Below are positions 6,147 to 9,529 of a stretch of 9,529 nucleotides of DNA, in pieces. Within the stretch, counting starts at the first letter, position 1; every line of letters starts with the position of its first letter. This DNA is from Minisyncoccota bacterium (GTDB lineage: Bacteria > Patescibacteriota > Minisyncoccia > UBA6257 > JAAZHW01), in contig JAQVHD010000014.1 of the NCBI GenBank assembly GCA_028696375.1, positions 1-9,529 of the forward strand, in the 5' to 3' direction. The translations under genes and the position numbers were made by a program. The notes below the pieces were generated by a model that saw only the letters and a list, made by a program, of their open reading frames with translations, was not told the DNA's origin and did no database searches.

Positions 6147-6865
6147 TTTTTTTGGACAAAGAAATAAAGATTGCGCTCTTTAGAACTAAAATCTTGGCGA
6201 GTGCCTGATTGAACAATTGTAAATCCTGCTGATTGAAGAAGTGTTTTTAATTCTCGTTTTGAGAAGGCATGCAGGTAACGCTGACATTGTTGAGCCCAGG
6301 GCAGGAAAAGATCTTTGTTATCCAAAGAAGTTTTTCTTAGTAAATGAAGAAAAAAATACTTCAGTCTTGAAAAAAGACGTTTCCAATTACCACTTTGTAA
6401 AAGCCAGCTCATTCTTAAATCCCATACAGTGATCAGCATGATGCCATTAGGTTTTAAGACGCGCCAAGCTTCTTGAAGAAATTTCTGGCGGAATTCTCGA
6501 GAAGGAATGTGATGAAAAACAGCTAGACAAATAATTTCGTCAAAAAAATTATCTTCAAAAGGAAGAGCTAATGGAGAATCAAGAACCAAAAATTGAGCTG
6601 ATGGGTGTTTCTGTTTTGCAAGATGAATCAATTTTTCGGAGACATCAACGCCAAAATAAGAGCAATTTTGGAAAAGAGGATATAATCGGCCGTTACCGCA
6701 GCCCCAATCCAAAATTTTAATTTGAGGATCAAAGGAAAAATAAGGTTCAAGAAATTGTTTAAAATCAGACGGAATATTTTGGCGCGTTCTTGAAAAATCC
6801 TCCGCAATTAAGTTATAATCTTCTCGGGTTTTTTCTAATAAATAATTAGCGAATTCTTTTTCCAT
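6143..6865 (-). CDS. Trm9/ALKBH8-like SAM-dependent tRNA (U34) methyltransferase
   Basis: This 240-residue class I SAM methyltransferase resembles the Trm9/ALKBH8 family, which methylates cm5U34 to mcm5U34 in tRNA. It has DYNLIAEDFSRTR at 16-28, motif I LDWGCGNGR at 52-60, GVDVS at 72-76 and AVFHHIPSREFRQ at 115-127. Then come EAWRVLKPNGIMLITVWD (132-149) and LFLPW, and finally RYLHAFSKRELKTLL (196-210), close to the RYYHxF...EL segment of Trm9. The start is the ATG read from 6865, not an upstream in-frame ATG at 6982, because homology begins here and the upstream part would run through elp3. Its start overlaps the elp3 start and its stop overlaps the rnj stop. Yeast Trm9 needs Trm112, and none is seen here. 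Other class I methyltransferase substrates remain possible. Confidence 0.78.
   Translation of the reverse strand: MEKEFANYLLEKTREDYNLIAEDFSRTRQNIPSDFKQFLEPYFSFDPQIKILDWGCGNGRLYPLFQNCSYFGVDVSEKLIHLAKQKHPSAQFLVLDSPLALPFEDNFFDEIICLAVFHHIPSREFRQKFLQEAWRVLKPNGIMLITVWDLRMSWLLQSGNWKRLFSRLKYFFLHLLRKTSLDNKDLFLPWAQQCQRYLHAFSKRELKTLLQSAGFTIVQSGTRQDFSSKERNLYFFVQKN
6790..6819 (+). promoter_or_regulatory. Strong promoter for elp3 inside the methyltransferase coding region
   Basis: TTGAAA (6790-6795, 5/6 to the -35 consensus) and TATAAT (6814-6819, 6/6) are separated by 18 bases. Transcription would start near 6826, giving a leader of about 38 bases before the elp3 ATG at 6864. Both hexamers lie within codons of the divergent methyltransferase: the -10 covers Asp16-Tyr17-Asn18 and the -35 covers Phe24-Ser25-Arg26. 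Confidence 0.65.
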
Positions 6866-8588
6866 GAAAAATTTAGATGAAATAATAGAACAATTAGTAA
6901 GAGCAAACGTTTCGGATCGCGAAGAACTTGAAGCAATTAAAAGAGAATATTCGGAAGAAAATGATACTGATTTGCCGACCAATGTTGAGCTTTTAAAAGC
7001 TTATCATAACTTAGTTCAAAAGAAAAGGATTCAACCCAACAAGAAAATAGAGAGCCTTTTGAAAACGCGGCCAATGAGATCTTTATCGGGTATTGTTAAT
7101 ATTACGGCATTAACAAAACCTTTTGGCTGCCCTGGTCATTGCATCTTTTGTCCGAATGAAGCAGGTTTCCCCAAAAGCTATTTAAAAGGTGAGCCGGCGG
7201 CGGATCGAGCTTTTGATTTAAAATTTAATCCTTATCTTCAAGTTCAAAAAAGATTAGAAATGTTGAATGATCAAGGGCATCCCATTGATAAAATGGAGTT
7301 GAGAATTGTTGGTGGCAGCTGGTCTTGTTATCCAAAAAGTTATCAGAATTGGTTTGTGAAAGAGTGCTATCGTGCGGCAGATGATTTTCAAAGAAAAAGA
7401 AAATATTCAAGGCGTCTATCCCTTGAGAAATTACAGAAAATCAACGAAACAGCCCGAGTAAGAATAGTGGGAATGTCGATTGAGACACGCCCAGATTTAA
7501 TTACGCCAAACGAGTTGCGACATTTAAGGCGTTTGGGTGTGACAATGGTAGAGATTGGAGTTCAGACTATTTTTGATGAAATTCATCAGAAAAACGATAC
7601 TAATTTAAGCGCAGCAATAATTGCTCAAGCGACCAAACTACTGAAAGATGCTGGTTTCAAAGTGCTCTATCATATTATGCCCAATCTTTACGGGTCTGAT
7701 TTAGCCAAAGACAGAGAAATGGCACGCATTATTTTTAATGATTCTCGTTTTAAACCCGACTGGTTAAAAATTTATCCAACTGTCGTTTTAGAAAATACGC
7801 CTCTTTATCGGTTGTATCAAGAAGGAAAATACCAGCCTTATACAGATGAAGAACTGATTAATCTGTTGATTGCGATCAAAACAGAATTGCCTTATTGGGT
7901 AAGAGTGGCGCGCATCATCCGGGACATTCCAGCGCAAAAAGTAGTAGGAGGTACTCAACTGTCTAATCTTCGAGAAATTATTCAAAAAAGAATGAAGGAA
8001 AGGGGGTTGGTTTGCCATTGCATTCGGTGTCGCGAGGTGAAAGAAAATTACAATCCTAAAGAAAAGATACATCTTTTTCGAGAAGATTATGAGGCTTCTG
8101 ATGGCCGGGAGGTTTTTTTGAGTTTTGAGAATAAGGAGCGGACCAAACTTTTTAGTTTATTGCGTTTACGTCAGCCATCGTTTCAAGAAGAGCCCATTTT
8201 TAAAAGCCTTAGCCAAGCAGCCTTGATTCGTGAGATAAAAACCTTCGGCGAGGTTGTTCCTCTGTCGGAAGACAAAATCGCACCTCAGCACAAAGGCTTG
8301 GGCAAAAAATTAATGAGAGAAGCGGAACGAATTGCAATAGAAGAATTTGGTTTGAAAAAAATAGCCGTTATTGCTGGGGTAGGCGTAAGAGAGTATTTTA
8401 GACATTTAGGTTACAAACTGGAAGAGACATACATGGTAAAAAATGCAAATCTCAAATCTCAAAAATCAAAAAAAAACGAAAATCAAAAGTCAAAACTCCC
8501 GCTTATGGCGGGTAAACGGGGAAAATTGAAAATTAAAATTGACAATCACCATTTATCGATCGGTAGGCAGACAAAAAATTATCGCTAA
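6864..8588 (+). CDS. elp3: Elp3 tRNA uridine-34 carboxymethylation enzyme (radical SAM + GNAT)
   Basis: This bacterial Elp3 uses SAM radical chemistry and acetyl-CoA to build the carboxymethyl group at C5 of tRNA wobble U34. The N-terminal 80 residues are the basic tRNA-binding part. The iron-sulfur motif CPGHCIFC has Cys89, Cys93 and Cys96 (C-X3-C-X2-C), the bacterial spacing I recall for Dehalococcoides Elp3. Further signatures are VGGSWSCYPKSYQ, GMSIETRPDLI, GVTMVEIGVQT, YHIMPNLYGSD and LKIYPTVVLENTPL. CHCIRCRE (Cys384, Cys386, Cys389) is the zinc site linking to GNAT. The GNAT domain has the acetyl-CoA loop QHKGLG (475-480) and ends GVREYFRHLGYKLEETYMVKN at 527. Residues 528-574 form a Lys/Asn/Ser-rich tail unlike the family, encoded by repeat-like DNA. 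There is no Shine-Dalgarno. Elp1/2/4-6 are not present. Confidence 0.95.
   Translation: MKNLDEIIEQLVRANVSDREELEAIKREYSEENDTDLPTNVELLKAYHNLVQKKRIQPNKKIESLLKTRPMRSLSGIVNITALTKPFGCPGHCIFCPNEAGFPKSYLKGEPAADRAFDLKFNPYLQVQKRLEMLNDQGHPIDKMELRIVGGSWSCYPKSYQNWFVKECYRAADDFQRKRKYSRRLSLEKLQKINETARVRIVGMSIETRPDLITPNELRHLRRLGVTMVEIGVQTIFDEIHQKNDTNLSAAIIAQATKLLKDAGFKVLYHIMPNLYGSDLAKDREMARIIFNDSRFKPDWLKIYPTVVLENTPLYRLYQEGKYQPYTDEELINLLIAIKTELPYWVRVARIIRDIPAQKVVGGTQLSNLREIIQKRMKERGLVCHCIRCREVKENYNPKEKIHLFREDYEASDGREVFLSFENKERTKLFSLLRLRQPSFQEEPIFKSLSQAALIREIKTFGEVVPLSEDKIAPQHKGLGKKLMREAERIAIEEFGLKKIAVIAGVGVREYFRHLGYKLEETYMVKNANLKSQKSKKNENQKSKLPLMAGKRGKLKIKIDNHHLSIGRQTKNYR
6882..6887 (-). promoter_or_regulatory. 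Possible -10 for the Trm9-like gene
   Basis: Read on the - strand this is TATTAT (5/6), ending 16 bases before the methyltransferase ATG at 6865 and lying inside the first codons of elp3. The leader would be only about 10 bases. No convincing -35 was found, so this is a weak call. Confidence 0.25.
8447..8560 (+). repeat. AT-rich low-complexity tract with GC hairpin at the elp3 3' end
   Basis: The tract begins with repeated CAAATCT/CAAAAATC-like units (about 8447-8495). A CCCGC/GCGGG hairpin with loop TTATG follows (8498-8502/8508-8512), then GAAAATT/AAAATTGACAAT units. It looks like the window's intergenic spacers rather than coding DNA, but it is in frame with elp3 and encodes the unusual protein tail. 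Confidence 0.5.
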
Positions 8589-8612
8589 GACTCTTTTAGA
8601 AGGAGAGTAATA

Positions 8613-8642
8613 TTGCGTGTCCATTTACTTTTATGCTATAAT
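8613..8642 (+). promoter_or_regulatory. Extended -10 promoter for the cupin gene
   Basis: TGCTATAAT (8634-8642) is an extended -10 with a perfect hexamer at 8637-8642. A weak TTGCGT -35 lies at 8613-8618 with an 18-base spacer. Transcription would begin near 8649, giving an AT-rich leader of about 34 bases without a Shine-Dalgarno. Confidence 0.65.
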
Positions 8643-8682
8643 GTTGAAGTGGTAAAATAGTCGTTTAAATTAATAAAAAAAT

Positions 8683-9081
8683 ATGAAAGGATTTTTTGGA
8701 CACATTGAAAAAGATACTTTAGAAAATGAAAATTTTCGTAAGGTGTTGTATACGGCTAAACATTGCCAATTGGTTTTGATGAGCCTTAAACCTAATGAAG
8801 AAATAGGAGTGGAGGTTCATCCTGACAATGATCAATTTTTCCGTTTTGAAAAAGGAACGGGGAAGGTGATTATTGATGGTAATGAGTATAATGTGAATGA
8901 TGGTGACGCCATCATTGTGCCATCTGGCGCAGAACACAATGTTATCAATACGTCGAGTGATGAACCATTAAAGCTTTACACTATTTATGCTCCTCCTCAT
9001 CACCAAGATGGAGTGGTGCGTGCTACCAAAGCAGAGGCAGAATCAGATTCACCAGAATTCGACGGCAAAACGACCGAATAA
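8683..9081 (+). CDS. Small single-domain cupin protein
   Basis: The product has 132 residues and forms one conserved cupin barrel (about 28-104). Cupin motif 1 is GVEVHPDNDQFFRFEKGTG. It keeps the first histidine, but the second histidine and the glutamate of the classical metal site are replaced by Asp/Asn and Gln. Motif 2 is VPSGAEHNVINTS, with its histidine. The end of the barrel is LYTIYAPPHHQDG, and the last 20 residues are acidic and probably disordered. Cupins of this kind are often annotated as mannose-6-phosphate-isomerase-like, but the substrate is unknown. It stands alone between its own promoter and a terminator and is probably monocistronic. No Shine-Dalgarno precedes the ATG. 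Confidence 0.85.
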   Translation: MKGFFGHIEKDTLENENFRKVLYTAKHCQLVLMSLKPNEEIGVEVHPDNDQFFRFEKGTGKVIIDGNEYNVNDGDAIIVPSGAEHNVINTSSDEPLKLYTIYAPPHHQDGVVRATKAEAESDSPEFDGKTTE

Positions 9082-9102
9082 AACATTACGCATTTTTGAT
9101 TA

Positions 9103-9129
9103 AAAAGTCGCCCAGTTGGGGCGACTTTT
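9103..9129. terminator. Bidirectional intrinsic terminator
   Basis: AAAAGTCGCCC (9103-9113) and GGGCGACTTTT (9119-9129) form an 11-bp perfect stem with a 5-base loop. T-rich sequence follows on the + strand (9126-9151), and on the - strand the stem runs into TTTTTAATC. It sits between the convergent cupin and small membrane protein genes and would end both transcripts. Confidence 0.85.
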
Positions 9130-9134
9130 ATCTT

Positions 9135-9374
9135 TTATTTTTTCTTTTTTAATTCTCCCATTATCTTTTCTGTTTCTTCATCACTTTCGCCAGCGGCACG
9201 GCAGAGGCCCATTACAAGAAGCCAGGCCAATTGAACAATAACAGCGATTACCCAATACCAAAAACGATCAAATTTGATGTCGAATGAAGCGAAGAGTGCT
9301 TCAGCTAACATAATTGGCCAGATGCAGAGAATAACATAAGCAATCCAGTGAATTATTTTTTTGTAAAGTTTCAT
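9135..9374 (-). CDS. Small two-helix membrane protein, function unknown
   Basis: This 79-residue protein is not recognised. A basic N-terminus (MKLYKK) precedes two predicted membrane helices (about 8-28 and 39-58). A hydrophilic tail follows, rich in Glu and Lys (ESDEETEKIMGELKKKK), that is probably cytoplasmic and partly helical. Cysteines occur at residues 17 and 58. The gene is supported by an excellent promoter, a GAGGAGG ribosome binding site 5 bases before the ATG and a terminator 6 bases past its stop, so it is very likely expressed. It may belong to a small superinfection-immunity-like or lineage-specific membrane family, but the sequence alone gives no function. Confidence 0.75.
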   Translation of the reverse strand: MKLYKKIIHWIAYVILCIWPIMLAEALFASFDIKFDRFWYWVIAVIVQLAWLLVMGLCRAAGESDEETEKIMGELKKKK

Positions 9375-9377
9375 TTT

Positions 9378-9386
9378 CCCCTCCTC
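9378..9386 (-). promoter_or_regulatory. Strong Shine-Dalgarno for the small membrane protein
   Basis: On the - strand the bases read GAGGAGGGG, with the core GGAGG (9380-9384) 5 bases before the ATG at 9374. It confirms this start and is the only full Shine-Dalgarno in the window. Confidence 0.85.
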
Positions 9387-9391
9387 AAATC

Positions 9392-9420
9392 ATTATAGAA
9401 ACTCACGATTTAAAAGTCAA
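9392..9420 (-). promoter_or_regulatory. Near-consensus promoter for the small membrane protein
   Basis: On the - strand, TTGACT (9415-9420, 5/6) and TATAAT (9392-9397, 6/6) are separated by exactly 17 bases. Transcription should start near 9385, giving a short leader of about 11 bases that contains the Shine-Dalgarno. It is the best promoter match in the window. Confidence 0.75.
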
Positions 9421-9463
9421 AATGGGCAAGCAGAAGGAACGATTGACTTAATGATAAGGGTGA

Positions 9464-9496
9464 CGGCAAGAATTTTTCTTTGAAAAATTCTTGCCG
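9464..9496. repeat. 15-bp perfect hairpin near the window edge
   Basis: CGGCAAGAATTTTTC (9464-9478) is followed by TTT and then its exact reverse complement (9482-9496). It lacks a T-run on either side, so it is not a textbook intrinsic terminator. The flanks (9421-9463 and 9497-9529) contain no gene I can support; a gene just beyond the right edge may own it. Confidence 0.7.
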
Positions 9497-9529
9497 CCTT
9501 TAAACAATTGGACACTTTAATCTTAAGCA

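Noticed and set aside
6866..6982. N-terminal extension of the methyltransferase starting at an upstream in-frame ATG (6982)
   Set aside because: The extra 39 residues are Ser-rich, antisense to the elp3 start and without family similarity. Homology begins at the ATG read from 6865.
9421..9527. End of a - strand gene entering from the right edge (open frame down to about 9420)
   Set aside because: The 35-codon stretch runs through the perfect hairpin, shows no recognisable family, and its stop falls on the -35 of the next gene.

Overview
This AT-rich, tightly packed bacterial window carries eleven protein genes and three tRNAs, with almost no Shine-Dalgarno sequences. Several things suggest a Candidate Phyla Radiation (Patescibacteria, probably parcubacterial) genome: low-complexity TTTTGAAT/ATTCAAAA spacers, tRNA genes without encoded CCA, an archaeal-type cupin phosphoglucose isomerase homologue, a solo bacterial Elp3 and a GtrA/SecG/family-5 binding protein cluster. 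The lineage is inferred from gene content only. No gene uses TGA as its stop, and no reading frame is interrupted by TGA.

Bases 1-4072 form a + strand run: tRNA-Thr(GGT), rpmG (bL33), tRNA-Trp(CCA), a GtrA-family membrane protein, a YvlD/holin-IV-like membrane protein, secG, a membrane-anchored family-5 extracellular binding protein and a cupin phosphoglucose-isomerase-like protein. The start resembles the widespread rpmG-trnW-secE-nusG ribosomal block, but secE and nusG are missing and envelope genes take their place. tRNA-Leu(CAG) follows at 4096-4177. The main non-coding stretch (4178-4433) holds an imperfect inverted repeat and a promoter for ribonuclease J (4434-6146).

The most interesting part is 6143-8588. 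A Trm9-like SAM methyltransferase on the - strand lies back to back with a bacterial Elp3 (radical SAM plus GNAT, tRNA U34 carboxymethylation) on the + strand. Their start codons overlap inside one CATG palindrome. In eukaryotes Elp3/Elongator makes cm5U34 and Trm9 methylates it to mcm5U34, so the pair reads as a possible two-gene bacterial route to the eukaryote-type wobble modification. A near-consensus elp3 promoter lies inside conserved trm9 codons, and trm9 also overlaps the end of the RNase J gene tail to tail. This pathway is inferred from sequence, not demonstrated.

The right end has a small cupin gene with its own extended -10 promoter, a bidirectional terminator, and a small two-helix membrane protein on the - strand that has the window's only strong Shine-Dalgarno and a near-perfect promoter. 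A 15-bp perfect hairpin of unknown role (9464-9496) lies near the edge.
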